In this document: in pieces, positions 1-8,319 of the stretch | Layout: each line of letters starts with the position of its first letter | How positions within the stretch are numbered: position 1 is the stretch's first letter | NCBI RefSeq assembly: GCF_900115675.1 | Contig: NZ_FOXI01000001.1 | Coordinates: forward strand, 62,001 to 126,000 | DNA length: 64,000 bases | Direction of reading: 5' to 3' | Source: Halolamina pelagica | Lineage (GTDB): Archaea > Halobacteriota > Halobacteria > Halobacteriales > Haloferacaceae | Made by a program: the position numbers and the translations under genes | Notes under the pieces: generated by a model | Seen by the model: the letters and a program-made list of their open reading frames with translations, nothing else | What the model was told of the DNA's origin: nothing | Databases searched by the model: none

Positions 1-20
1 GAACCCGAACACGCGCCGAC

Positions 21-959
21 ATGGACCTCAGCGGCAAGAACGTGGTCGTGACGGGCGGCGCAGGACTCGTCGGCTCCCACCTCGCGGGCGTACTGGCCGA
101 CGAGAACGACGTGTTGGCCGTCGACGATCTCTCGAAGGGCGACCGCGAGGCGATCCCCGACGGCGTCGAGTTCGAACGCGCCGACGTGCTCGACCCCGAC
201 GACGTGGCGCGGGTCATCGACGGGGGGACGGACGTGGTGTTCCACTTCGCGGCCCACACCGACGTGCGCGTCGACGACCCCGCCGAGGAGCGCCGCGTGT
301 TCGAGGAGAACACCGAGATGACGTACAACGTCCTCGAACGGATGCGCGAGGTCGGCTGTGACGCACTCGCTTTCACCTCCTCCTCGACGGTGTACGGCGA
401 GGCCCCCCGACCGACGCCGGAGGACTACGGGCCCCTCGAACCGATCAGCATCTACGGCGCCTCGAAGCTCTCCGACGAGGGTGTGGTGTCGACGTTCGCC
501 AACTCCTACGGCATCCAGTCGTGGGTGTTCCGGTTCGCGAACATCGTCGGCCCGCGCCAGCGCGGCAACGTGATCCCGGACTTCATCCAGAAGCTTCAGG
601 CCGACCCGGAGACGCTCACCATCCTCGGCGACGGCCGACAGGAGAAGTCCTACCTCCACGTCGCCGACTGCGCGGCCGCGATCCGGGACGTCGTGGAGAA
701 CGCCGGGGACGACTACAACGTCTACAACCTCGGCTCGGAGACGACCACCTCCGTCGTCGACATCGCCGACATCGTCGCCGACGTGATGGGACTCGACCCC
801 GAGTACGAGTTCACGGGCGGCGACCGGGGCTGGACCGGCGACGTGCCGAAGATGCGACTCGACACGAGCAAGCTCGCGGGACTGGGTCACGACGTGCCCG
901 CGGACAGCGACGCGGCGGTCCGGCGGGCGACCGAACAGCTCTACGACGAACTCAGCTAG
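21..959 (+). CDS. NAD-dependent epimerase/dehydratase (GalE-like)
   Basis: A 312-residue extended short-chain dehydrogenase/reductase, probably a cytoplasmic nucleotide-sugar epimerase or dehydratase supplying precursors for glycoprotein or polysaccharide synthesis. The N-terminal Rossmann motif TGGAGLVGSH (residues 11-20) binds NAD(P), and the active-site Tyr145-x3-Lys149 (YGASK) follows a Ser/Thr run at 119-123. Length and motif order fit UDP-glucose 4-epimerase-like enzymes. Substrate cannot be read from sequence. It converges on the BsuPI-like gene that follows. No other sugar gene is nearby, so the pathway is open. Confidence 0.9.
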   Translation: MDLSGKNVVVTGGAGLVGSHLAGVLADENDVLAVDDLSKGDREAIPDGVEFERADVLDPDDVARVIDGGTDVVFHFAAHTDVRVDDPAEERRVFEENTEMTYNVLERMREVGCDALAFTSSSTVYGEAPRPTPEDYGPLEPISIYGASKLSDEGVVSTFANSYGIQSWVFRFANIVGPRQRGNVIPDFIQKLQADPETLTILGDGRQEKSYLHVADCAAAIRDVVENAGDDYNVYNLGSETTTSVVDIADIVADVMGLDPEYEFTGGDRGWTGDVPKMRLDTSKLAGLGHDVPADSDAAVRRATEQLYDELS

Positions 960-980
960 CCGGGACGGCGACGAACGCGG

Positions 981-1325
981 TCAGACCAGCACCGTCTCCT
1001 CGGCGCTGAGCTCGCGGTCACGACACGTCAGTTCGGCGACGACGAAGTACTCGCCCGGATCGGGGTCCTCCCACGCGGCGTCGAACGTCCGGCTGCCGCC
1101 CGCGGGCACCGTCTCCGAGCCCGTCACCTGGGCGAACATCCGGTCGGCGTCCGACTGCCAGACGGGCGCCGCCTCGTCGTCGGCGCCGGCGGGGTACACC
1201 GAGACGCGGACCCGCTGTGCGTCCGCGAACGATAGCTCGACGGGCCCGTCGTCGGTGTTCTCCACGGTGAGTTCGAACGCAAGCGCGTCCCCGCGTTGCC
1301 GACTCTCGAGGGAGGTTTCGAGCAC
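981..1325 (-). CDS. BsuPI-like beta-sandwich protein
   Basis: A 114-residue protein with the alternating hydrophobic pattern and conserved phrases (AFELTVENT, VWQSDADRMFAQV, DPGEYFVVAELT) of the BsuPI intracellular proteinase inhibitor family, a single Ig-like beta-sandwich. I chose the GTG at 1325 because the alignable family sequence begins just after it; the longer open frame upstream runs antisense-like through the Trm112 gene and is arginine-rich, unlike a real haloarchaeal protein. It lies 38 bases after the Trm112-like gene on the same strand, probably co-transcribed. Protease inhibition is a family label and is not demonstrated here. Confidence 0.7.
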   Translation of the reverse strand: MLETSLESRQRGDALAFELTVENTDDGPVELSFADAQRVRVSVYPAGADDEAAPVWQSDADRMFAQVTGSETVPAGGSRTFDAAWEDPDPGEYFVVAELTCRDRELSAEETVLV

Positions 1326-1363
1326 GTCTGCAGGTTCGTGGACGCGCAGCAAAAGCTTCCCGC

Positions 1364-1552
1364 CTACGCCCCGTCGCGCATGTCCGGCGGCAGCAGGTTC
1401 GGGATCCCGTCCTCGATGGGGTAGGACTCGCCGCAGTCGGTGCAGGTCAGCGTCCCCGAGATGATCTCGCCGTCGTCGCGCTCGTCGGCGTCGAGCTCGA
1501 GGTCGTGTTTGTCCATCGGGCAGCAGACGATCTCCATCAGCGACTCCTTCAT
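1364..1552 (-). CDS. Trm112-like methyltransferase activator
   Basis: A 62-residue zinc-ribbon protein of the Trm112 family. Archaeal and eukaryotic Trm112 proteins bind and stabilise several RNA and protein methyltransferases. Cys11, Cys37 and Cys40 (CCPMDK and CTDC) plus the tail ESYPIEDGIPNLLP match the family. The ATG at 1552 is preferred over an upstream in-frame ATG at 1561 because a TATA-like element lies 24-33 bases before it, giving a leaderless transcript. It is followed by the BsuPI-like gene. The family is clear; the methyltransferase partner is unknown. Confidence 0.85.
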   Translation of the reverse strand: MKESLMEIVCCPMDKHDLELDADERDDGEIISGTLTCTDCGESYPIEDGIPNLLPPDMRDGA

Positions 1553-1575
1553 ACGCCCCAACTGGGGTCGGATGG

Positions 1576-1585
1576 GGCAAAAGGC
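1576..1585 (-). promoter_or_regulatory. TATA-like element for Trm112-like gene
   Basis: On the minus strand GCCTTTTGCC lies 24-33 bases before the ATG at 1552, the usual spacing for leaderless haloarchaeal transcripts. Confidence 0.5.
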
Positions 1586-1601
1586 TGCGGGTTCCGTGGG
1601 C

Positions 1602-3170
1602 CTACTCGAGGAAGCGCTCGTAGGCGGAGGTGAAGGCGCCGGACTCCTCGGTGAGTTCGTCCCACTCGTCGAGGCCGCGCTCGGCGCGCGTCCCCTCGAC
1701 CGTGTTGTCGAGCACGAACGCGACGATGCCGCCGACGGCCATCCCCGTGCCGCCGACCACGTAGACGGTGTCGGCGACGATCTGGAGCGTCGCGTCGGGG
1801 AGCACCGAGGCCGTGAGCACCGGGCCGACGACGGGGGTGTTCGCGACGCCCTCGGCGAAGGCGGCCGCGCTCCCGACGTTGCCCATGTACGCCGGGAGCG
1901 CGAGGCCGAGGAACAGCGAGATGCCGACGATGAACGAGTTCCGCGAGGAGTCGAGGTCGACGTGTTTCAGGTTCGAGAGGCCGACCGCGGCGATCTGGCC
2001 GAACATCGCGACGTAGAGGCCGCCGACGATCGGGTCGGGGATGGTGGTGATCAGCGCGCCGAAGTAGCCGACGAACCCGGCGATCAACATCAACACCGCG
2101 CCGACCTGGATCACGAACCGGGAGGCGACGCCGGTGAGGCCGATGGCGCCGATGTTCTCGGAGTAGGAGGTCGAGCCGTTCCCGGTGCCCATGATCCCGG
2201 CGAACAGCGTCGCCACCCCCTCGGTCCCGATGCCGTGGTTGATGCGCCGGGCGGAGGGCGCGCGCTCGCCGGCGAGGCGGGCGACGGCGTGGTAGTCGCC
2301 GAAGGACTCGATCATCGACGCCACGACGCCCGCGAACATCCCGATCACGAAGGAGGTCCGGAACGTGGGCATCCCCCACTGCAGCGGCGCCGGCACCTGG
2401 ATCAGGCTGGCGTTCGCGACGACCGAGAGGTCGACGAAAGCCGGGGAGCCCGACGGGATGACGCCGACGACGGAGAGGCCGGTCGCGAGCACCCACGCGA
2501 CGGCGATCCCCAGCAGGACGGGGTAGAGCCGGAACACGCGGTGGGCGTCGTCGACGTACTGGCTGAAGCCGACGATCAGGAGGACGGTCAGGCCGAGCAG
2601 CCACCAGGCCTGCTGGGCCGCGGCGACCTGGGGCGCGCTGAACAGCGAGAGCCCGATGAGCGCGATCGTCGGCGCGATCACCACCGGCGAGAGGTAGCGT
2701 TTGAGCCAGCCCATCACGCCGAGGTAGCCGAGGACGATCTCGACGATCCCGCCGACGATGATCGCGCCCTGGAGCGCGAGGATCGCCTGCTCCCAGTTGC
2801 CCGTGCCGACGAAGCCGATGATGGCCAGCGCGGGCGCGAGCATCGAGAACGTCGCGCCCTGGACGATCGGGTAGCGGTTCCCGACGACCGTCTGGAGCAG
2901 CGTGCCGACCCCGGAGACGACGAAGAACGTCCCGATGTAGAGCGGCTGGTACTCCGCGGGCATTCCCATCGCCGTCGCGAGCGCGAGCGGGACGGCGATG
3001 TTCGCGCCCACCATCGTGAGGTAGTGCTGGAGCCCCAGCAGCGCCGACTCCACGATCGGCGGGCGCTCGTCGACGCCGTACTCGACGTCGCTGGACTGTT
3101 CGACCGATTCGGTTCCGGGTTCGCCCGCCAGCCCCTCCGGCGGTGTCTCCGGGTTGGACGCTCCGGTCAT
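1602..3170 (-). CDS. NCS2 family xanthine/uracil permease
   Basis: A 522-residue polytopic membrane protein of the nucleobase-cation symporter-2 family (UraA/XanQ type), taking up uracil or a purine with protons or sodium. Visible family marks are the QH motif in the first membrane helix (GLQHYLTMVGANIAVP), the QGATFSMLAP segment in helix 3, the helix 8 region ESFGDYHAVARLAG and the later MGTGNGSTSYSENIG signature. About 14 hydrophobic segments are present. The purine-synthesis gene purA is the next gene upstream (3247-4569), which hints at a purine but does not prove the substrate. Confidence 0.93.
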   Translation of the reverse strand: MTGASNPETPPEGLAGEPGTESVEQSSDVEYGVDERPPIVESALLGLQHYLTMVGANIAVPLALATAMGMPAEYQPLYIGTFFVVSGVGTLLQTVVGNRYPIVQGATFSMLAPALAIIGFVGTGNWEQAILALQGAIIVGGIVEIVLGYLGVMGWLKRYLSPVVIAPTIALIGLSLFSAPQVAAAQQAWWLLGLTVLLIVGFSQYVDDAHRVFRLYPVLLGIAVAWVLATGLSVVGVIPSGSPAFVDLSVVANASLIQVPAPLQWGMPTFRTSFVIGMFAGVVASMIESFGDYHAVARLAGERAPSARRINHGIGTEGVATLFAGIMGTGNGSTSYSENIGAIGLTGVASRFVIQVGAVLMLIAGFVGYFGALITTIPDPIVGGLYVAMFGQIAAVGLSNLKHVDLDSSRNSFIVGISLFLGLALPAYMGNVGSAAAFAEGVANTPVVGPVLTASVLPDATLQIVADTVYVVGGTGMAVGGIVAFVLDNTVEGTRAERGLDEWDELTEESGAFTSAYERFLE

Positions 3171-3246
3171 CGAGTGTCTACCGAACCGTTCTCGTTCTCA
3201 CCTAAATACGCTCCACATCCGACCTCGGGGAGCGAACCGGGGGGCC

Positions 3247-4569
3247 CTACTCCCAGGGAGTCTGTCGCTCGACCGTCTGGTCGCGGTCGGGGCCGACGCC
3301 GACGGCGTAGACGGGGGCGCCGAGTTCGCTCTCGAGGTACTCGAGGTAATCACGGCAGGCGGCGGGGAGCGCGTCGTACCCCTCCTCGGCGACGGCGCTC
3401 CAGTCCTGCTCGCTCCAGGTCTCGAACTCCCGGAAGTTCGGCTCACAGCGAGCCCACTCCTCGGTCGTCGCGGGGACCGTTTCGCGCGTCTCGCCGTCGA
3501 GTTCGTAGCTGTGACAGACTTGCAGTTCCTCCAGCCCCGCGAGCACGTCGACGTGGTTCACCGCCAGCCCGGTGAACGACGAGCGCCGCGCCGCGTGGCG
3601 CAGCATCGGCACGTCGAGCCAGCCGATCCGGCGCGGCCGGCCGGTGACGGTGCCGAACTCGCCGCCCTTCTCCCGGATCTCGTCGGCGAGATCCTCCTCG
3701 TCGTCCTCCATCTCGGTCGGGAGCGGCCCCTCGCCCACGCGGGAGAGGTACGCCTTCACGATGCCGACGATCTCGCCGGCGCCAACGACGCCGGGGCCGA
3801 CGCCGGAGCCGACGGTGGCGCCGCCGGCGGTCGGGTTCGAGGAGGTGACGTTGGGGTAGTTCCCGTGGTCGATGTCGATGCTCGTCCCCTGGGCGCCCTC
3901 GAACAGCAGGTTCCCGCCGGCCTCGTGCTGCTCGTAGAGGAAGTCGCCGGCCTCGACGAGCATGTCGTTCTCCTGCAGTCGCCGGCCGTACTCCGCGAAC
4001 TCCGCGACCAGTTCGTCCACGTCGAACTCGACGCCGGCGTCGATCCCGTACACCTCCTCCGCGATGGCCCGCTTGTTCGCGACGGTGTACTCGAGCCGGT
4101 TCCGGAGCACGTCCGTGTCGAGCAGGTCGCCGATGCGGACGCCGCGCCGGCCGGCCTTGTCCTCGTAGGTCGGGCCGATGCCGCGGCCGGTGGTGCCGAC
4201 CTTCATGTCGGTGTCCTCCTTGTCGGTCTCCTCCATGTTGTCGAACACGCGGTGGTACGGCAGGATCACGTGGGCGCGCTTGGCCACGCGCACGTCGGGA
4301 TCGAGGCCCTTCTCCCGGAGGGTCTCGATCTCGTCGAACAGCGTCCGGGGGTTGACGACGCAGCCGTTGCCGAGAACGCCGGTCTTCCCGCGGACACAGC
4401 CGCTCGGGACCAGCGAGAGCTTGTACTCCTCGCCCCCCTCGACGACGGTGTGGCCCGCGTTGTCTCCGCCCTGATACCGCACGACAGTGTCGGCCTCCTC
4501 GCCCCAGCGATCGACGAGGGCGCCCTTACCTTCGTCGCCGAGTTGCGCCCCGACGATTGTGACGGTCAT
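3247..4569 (-). CDS. purA: Adenylosuccinate synthase
   Basis: A 440-residue enzyme that joins IMP and aspartate using GTP, the first committed step from IMP to AMP. The phosphate-binding loop GDEGKG is at residues 11-16. Further signatures are GGDNAGHT, TTGRGIGPTYEDKAGR, GAQGTSIDIDHGNYP, TVTGRPRRIGWLD and the NHVD base-recognition motif. Length is normal for the family. The ATG at 4569 has a TATA-like element 22-31 bases upstream. It is divergent from the winged-helix gene at 4763, and the shared region contains a 17-base palindrome, so regulation at this spot is plausible. Confidence 0.97.
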   Translation of the reverse strand: MTVTIVGAQLGDEGKGALVDRWGEEADTVVRYQGGDNAGHTVVEGGEEYKLSLVPSGCVRGKTGVLGNGCVVNPRTLFDEIETLREKGLDPDVRVAKRAHVILPYHRVFDNMEETDKEDTDMKVGTTGRGIGPTYEDKAGRRGVRIGDLLDTDVLRNRLEYTVANKRAIAEEVYGIDAGVEFDVDELVAEFAEYGRRLQENDMLVEAGDFLYEQHEAGGNLLFEGAQGTSIDIDHGNYPNVTSSNPTAGGATVGSGVGPGVVGAGEIVGIVKAYLSRVGEGPLPTEMEDDEEDLADEIREKGGEFGTVTGRPRRIGWLDVPMLRHAARRSSFTGLAVNHVDVLAGLEELQVCHSYELDGETRETVPATTEEWARCEPNFREFETWSEQDWSAVAEEGYDALPAACRDYLEYLESELGAPVYAVGVGPDRDQTVERQTPWE

Positions 4570-4590
4570 ACGCGTCGGTTCACTAGCCCC

Positions 4591-4600
4591 CGCTAAACCG
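4591..4600 (-). promoter_or_regulatory. TATA-like element for purA
   Basis: CGGTTTAGCG on the minus strand sits 22-31 bases before the purA ATG. Confidence 0.5.
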
Positions 4601-4674
4601 ATTACGATGCGACCGTCCCCTCGGATCCGACGGCCACTGCCGTTCCCGTCCGCTGCCGCCGCCAGAACGGTTAA

Positions 4675-4691
4675 CTACACACCGTGTGTAG
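4675..4691. promoter_or_regulatory. 17-base palindrome, candidate operator
   Basis: CTACACA-CCG-TGTGTAG has perfect 7-base arms around a 3-base centre. It lies between divergent purA and the winged-helix regulator gene, about 37 bases before that gene's TATA-like element. An operator for the adjacent regulator is an inference from position and symmetry. Confidence 0.45.
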
Positions 4692-4727
4692 CTTACTCAC
4701 TCAGTAACCCGCGGGCGGCGAGGGGAA

Positions 4728-4735
4728 GTTTTAAC
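4728..4735 (+). promoter_or_regulatory. TATA-like element for winged-helix gene
   Basis: GTTTTAAC lies 28-35 bases before the ATG at 4763. A related GAAGTTAAC string follows at 4746-4754, so the core promoter carries an imperfect direct repeat. Confidence 0.55.
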
Positions 4736-4762
4736 CTCTCCCAAGAGAAGTTAACATACAGC

Positions 4763-5068
4763 ATGATAGATCGACTGGAGAAAGAAGTGGACATGCTGGA
4801 GCGACACCTCCAAGTCCTCCGGATGGTCATCGAGAACGAGCCGATCGGTATCGTGAAGATGTCGAACGAGACGGGTTACCCACACCACAAGGTTCGCTAC
4901 TCGCTGCGCGTCCTCGAGGAGGAGAACCTGATCGAGCCGTCGAGCCAGGGTGCGATCACTACCGACCACACCGCCGAGTTCGTCGAGGACCTCGACGAGA
5001 AGCTCGACGACACCGTCGACAAGCTGCGCGACATGCGGATCGATTCGGCGCCGGAAGCCGAGAACTAA
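4763..5068 (+). CDS. Small winged-helix DNA-binding regulator
   Basis: A 101-residue soluble protein. Residues 1-35 form an amphipathic helix rich in Glu and Leu. Residues 30-75 read as a winged helix: IVKMSNETGYPHHKVRYSL is a good helix-turn-helix and VLEEENLIEPSSQGAI a good wing. A charged C-terminal helix (DLDEKLDDTVDKLRDM) could make a dimer. The ATG at 4763 is chosen because upstream codons lie in the promoter and in antisense to purA. It is conserved-looking in style, but I cannot name its regulon. The palindrome at 4675-4691 is a natural candidate target. Confidence 0.75.
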   Translation: MIDRLEKEVDMLERHLQVLRMVIENEPIGIVKMSNETGYPHHKVRYSLRVLEEENLIEPSSQGAITTDHTAEFVEDLDEKLDDTVDKLRDMRIDSAPEAEN

Positions 5069-5081
5069 CTCTCTCTGCGGA

Positions 5082-7178
5082 CTACAGTTCTGGCACGCTG
5101 ACGTGGAACTCGCCGTCGCGAGTCTCCACCAAACTGAGGTGGTAGCCGTCCTTGCGCGAGAGCTTCACGAAGCTCTTGCGCTTGCCACGGCCCAGGAATC
5201 CGCCGCCGGTCGCCTCCTCGGCGGTCTCCAGCGCCCCCGGCTCGTAGTAACTCGACGTGACGAAGAACGCCGCCGCGAGCCCCTCGTTCGTCTCGCCGAC
5301 GGGCGTCGCGTTCCGGAGCAGCGACTCGAGCATCGGTTCGGTCGCGGGCTCGCGTGAGCTGTTCAGGTCGGTCACGATCAGCGGCTGGCCCATGCGGTCC
5401 CGGAGCACGACGTCGAAGGAGGCCCGCTCCTCCTCGGCCTCCTCGCCGAGGTCGACGCTGCCCCGGAACTCGATCCGGTCGATCTCCGGGATGGCGCCGA
5501 ACAGCTTCCCCATGGCGGTCTGGTTGCGCGTCTCGCGGACGTCGTGTAGCAGCGACCGGGTCAGCCACTCGACGAACCCGTACTCGACGGTCCCACGGAG
5601 CCACTCCTCGAACGGTGCGCCGTCGACGACGGCGCCCTCCTCGTCGAACTCGGTGTGGTGTTCGAGCCGGAGGTTGTCGTTGACTTCGTCGCGGTCGGCG
5701 TCGCCGTTGTAGGCGTCCTCCAGCGTGGGGCCGCCCTTGCGCTCGTAGCGGACGAACAGGCTCGTCCCGGCCATCGCCTCCTCGGGCGGGATCTCGCGGT
5801 CGCCCTCGGGCATGTACTCCTGTGCCGCCTCGAGTTCGGTTTCCGCGACGCGGAGGTCCTCCTCCAGTTCGTCGACGGTCGCCCGGAGCTCCGCCACTTC
5901 GGTCTCGAGCTCCTCGGCGGTCGCCGCCGCTTCGTCTCGCTCGCGTTCGAGCCGGTCTCGCTCGCCGGCGAGGCGCTCGGTCTCGGCCTCGAGCTCCTCG
6001 ACGCGTTCCCGAAGCTGGTCACGCTCCTCGCGCAGCGCCGTGACCGCCTCGCTGGGGACGTCTTCGCTGGCGGCGGACCCCTCGGCGGCCGGGGGCTCGG
6101 CCGACTCGCTCGCGGCCTCCATCGAGACCGACTCCGCGGGATCGAGCGCGGGGATCGTCGTCGTCTCGCGCCACTCGGACTCGCCCTCGAACCGACCGGC
6201 CGAATCGGACCCGCCTGCCGACGCCCCACCGCTTTCGTTCGACGACTCCGCCGTCGACACGTTCTCACCGTTAGCCATCGCGGCCTCCGCGGCCTCCGTC
6301 GCGGACCGTGCCCGCCCGGACGACGCCGACTCCGCAGGCTGGGACGACCCCGCGCTGGCGCCGTCGGCCGGCGTGGGATCGGTCCGGGGTTCGGCGGTCC
6401 CCTCACGGGTCGGTGTCGATCCCTCGGCGTCCGTCGATGCTGGCTCCTCGCTTCCGGCACGCGACGACGCCCCCCTGTCGGCCGGCGACGACCCCTCGCT
6501 ATCGGCGTCGGTCGGCGGCGCCGTCGCGAACTCCGACTCCGTCGTCGGTTCCGCCTCGTCCGGCTCCGCCGTGGTGTCCTCCTCGGTAGCCGCGGGCTCC
6601 GCGTCGACAGCCGCTGCGCCGCCGATCGAGTCGTCGGCGCCGTCGGGTACGTCGGCGATCTCGATGTCGACCGTCTTGACCCGGTAGATCCCCACCTCGT
6701 CGGCCGCGCGCTCGTACGCCTCGTCGCCGGTGAGTCGGCGCTCCTGGTTGCCGACGAAGGCGACGGGCATCCGCCGGCCGCCGTAGTACGCCAGGTAGTA
6801 GTCCCCGGAGAGGACGTTCTCGGAGAGCTCCACGTAGCCGGTGAAGTTGCCCGATTGCAGGGTCCGGTCGACCTCCGAAAGCGGCGTCTCCTCCGTGTAG
6901 TACTCCCCCCGGACCTCCCCGCCGATCTCCTGCATCGCGAACAGCAGCGGGAGCGACCGGTCGGGGGCGACGTACGCGGTGCCGTCGGCGTCGGCGAACC
7001 GGTCCATCCCGCCGTCGAACACGCCGAGCACTCGACCGTTGAGCATGAACAGCCACGCGACGCCGTCGGTGACGGCGCCCGTGAACTCCCGCTCGGCGTA
7101 CTCCCGGAGTCCCGCGTGCCCGCCCGAGAACGGCTCCGAGTCCCACTCGGTCACCCGCTCGACCGTTTCACTCTTCAT
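5082..7178 (-). CDS. Long coiled-coil protein of unknown function
   Basis: A 698-residue acidic protein with three parts. Residues 1 to about 170 form a globular domain starting MKSETVERVTEW with several Gly-Tyr-rich strands (GDYYLAYYGGRRMPVAFVG). About 175-360 is a low-complexity Ser/Ala/Glu/Thr linker. About 370-455 is a strong coiled coil (repeats such as REERDQLRERVEELEAE). The last 245 residues are a second globular domain that includes FDVVLRDRMGQPLIVTDLN. No signal peptide or membrane segment is seen. I do not recognise a characterised family; a haloarchaeal conserved protein is likely. The gene is convergent with the winged-helix gene. Confidence 0.75.
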   Translation of the reverse strand: MKSETVERVTEWDSEPFSGGHAGLREYAEREFTGAVTDGVAWLFMLNGRVLGVFDGGMDRFADADGTAYVAPDRSLPLLFAMQEIGGEVRGEYYTEETPLSEVDRTLQSGNFTGYVELSENVLSGDYYLAYYGGRRMPVAFVGNQERRLTGDEAYERAADEVGIYRVKTVDIEIADVPDGADDSIGGAAAVDAEPAATEEDTTAEPDEAEPTTESEFATAPPTDADSEGSSPADRGASSRAGSEEPASTDAEGSTPTREGTAEPRTDPTPADGASAGSSQPAESASSGRARSATEAAEAAMANGENVSTAESSNESGGASAGGSDSAGRFEGESEWRETTTIPALDPAESVSMEAASESAEPPAAEGSAASEDVPSEAVTALREERDQLRERVEELEAETERLAGERDRLERERDEAAATAEELETEVAELRATVDELEEDLRVAETELEAAQEYMPEGDREIPPEEAMAGTSLFVRYERKGGPTLEDAYNGDADRDEVNDNLRLEHHTEFDEEGAVVDGAPFEEWLRGTVEYGFVEWLTRSLLHDVRETRNQTAMGKLFGAIPEIDRIEFRGSVDLGEEAEEERASFDVVLRDRMGQPLIVTDLNSSREPATEPMLESLLRNATPVGETNEGLAAAFFVTSSYYEPGALETAEEATGGGFLGRGKRKSFVKLSRKDGYHLSLVETRDGEFHVSVPEL

Positions 7179-7265
7179 CTTAGAAGTTTACTCGCCCGGT
7201 GCCCTCAAAATACTTTGTGGAGCGCTTCCCGGCCTCTAGACAGCCCCTTGACGGGTTCTCCCCGG

Positions 7266-7646
7266 TCAGCCGAGCGCGCGGACGACCGCGGCGGCCGTCG
7301 GCGGGCCGAGCAGCGCCAGTCCGATCATCTCGACGGGGGTGAACCCGCCCGCCGGCGGCGTCGCCCCCGTGACCGCCAGGACGACGACGCCGGCGGCGAC
7401 GGTGATCCCGAAACTCACGCCAGCGGCGACCGCGCGCTTGACCGACGTGGCCACGATACCGAGCAGGACCCCGGCCACCGCCAGCCCCGCCGGGTGGCCA
7501 ACCGTCGCGGCGGCGCCGCCGATCCACGCGAGCGCGCTCGCGGCGTCGGCGAACCGACCGCTCCGGATCGGCTGGAGGCGGCTCCCGTAGGCGAACAGCG
7601 TCGTCGAGCGCTCGCTCACGGTCGGAGGGAGCGGCGGGTTGTACAT
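7266..7646 (-). CDS. Small three-helix membrane protein, unknown
   Basis: A 126-residue hydrophobic protein with a short polar N-terminus (about 40 residues) and three to four membrane segments at roughly 42-70, 75-97 and 105-125. Start taken at ATG 7646 (MYNPPLP); another ATG four codons upstream is possible. It is divergent from the DUF998-type gene at 7729 with about 80 bases between starts. No motif points to a function. Confidence 0.6.
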   Translation of the reverse strand: MYNPPLPPTVSERSTTLFAYGSRLQPIRSGRFADAASALAWIGGAAATVGHPAGLAVAGVLLGIVATSVKRAVAAGVSFGITVAAGVVVLAVTGATPPAGGFTPVEMIGLALLGPPTAAAVVRALG

Positions 7647-7728
7647 CAATCCACCCACTCACCGTGGCCCGTCGGTTCGGGGGCTCGGCGCCCGAAGGGC
7701 TAACTTCCAAGCCCCCCTCGGTGATCCC

Positions 7729-8319
7729 GTGTCCCCTCCGCTTCCCGCCGGCACTCACTCGAGGCGGCGCCGAGTCGCCCGGCTCAGCGGGCCGGCAGCG
7801 GTCGCGATCGCTCTCGGCGGTATCCTCGCCGCGACGGTGGTCTCAGAGGCGTTCGCTTGGCGGACGAGCGCGCTCTCCGATCTCGGGGTCGCCCCCGGAA
7901 CCGCGTGGCTGTTCAACGGCGCGCTGATCGTCGGCGGACTCGTCGGCGCCCCCTACGCGTGGGCACTGTGGAGCGCCGGGGCGGACCGGCTGAGCCACCT
8001 CCGTGCGGCGGCGTTCCTGCTCGCGCTGGTGTCGATGGCCGGCGTGGGGCTGGCTCCCGCCGGGCGACCACTCCACGTTCCGTTCGCGCTCGGCTTCTTC
8101 ACCCTCGCCGCGCTGACCGCCGTCGTCGACGGCGTCGCCCGTTTCCGACTCCGCAGCGGGAAGCTCTCGCTCCTCTCGGGCGCACTTGCACCCATGGCCT
8201 GGCCCGTGTGGCTGGCCTGGTTTGGTGAGGGGATCGCGGTGCCGGAGTTCGTCGGCGCCGTCCTGTTCGGCGTCTGGGTCGCCGCTCTCAGCCCCGAGCG
8301 TCCCGGCCGCCCCGGGTAG
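7729..8319 (+). CDS. DUF998-family membrane protein
   Basis: A 196-residue membrane protein with about six hydrophobic helices. The N-terminal AWRTSALSDLG phrase and the later LAPAGRPLHVPFALGFF stretch are typical of DUF998 proteins. The GTG at 7729 was chosen because sequence before it overlaps the divergent promoter region and is not membrane-like. Function of the family is unknown. Its stop is directly adjacent to the stop of the convergent potassium channel gene at 8320. Confidence 0.75.
   Translation: MSPPLPAGTHSRRRRVARLSGPAAVAIALGGILAATVVSEAFAWRTSALSDLGVAPGTAWLFNGALIVGGLVGAPYAWALWSAGADRLSHLRAAAFLLALVSMAGVGLAPAGRPLHVPFALGFFTLAALTAVVDGVARFRLRSGKLSLLSGALAPMAWPVWLAWFGEGIAVPEFVGAVLFGVWVAALSPERPGRPG

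Noticed and set aside
1440-3575. Very long open frame on the plus strand opposite the permease
   Set aside because: It is the antisense of the NCS2 gene, rich in Arg, His and Gly, without the acidic bias or any known domain. Long antisense frames are common in high-G+C genomes.
5655-7703. 682-codon open frame opposite the coiled-coil gene
   Set aside because: Arg/Gly-rich shadow frame; the minus-strand frame has coherent domains and acidic composition.
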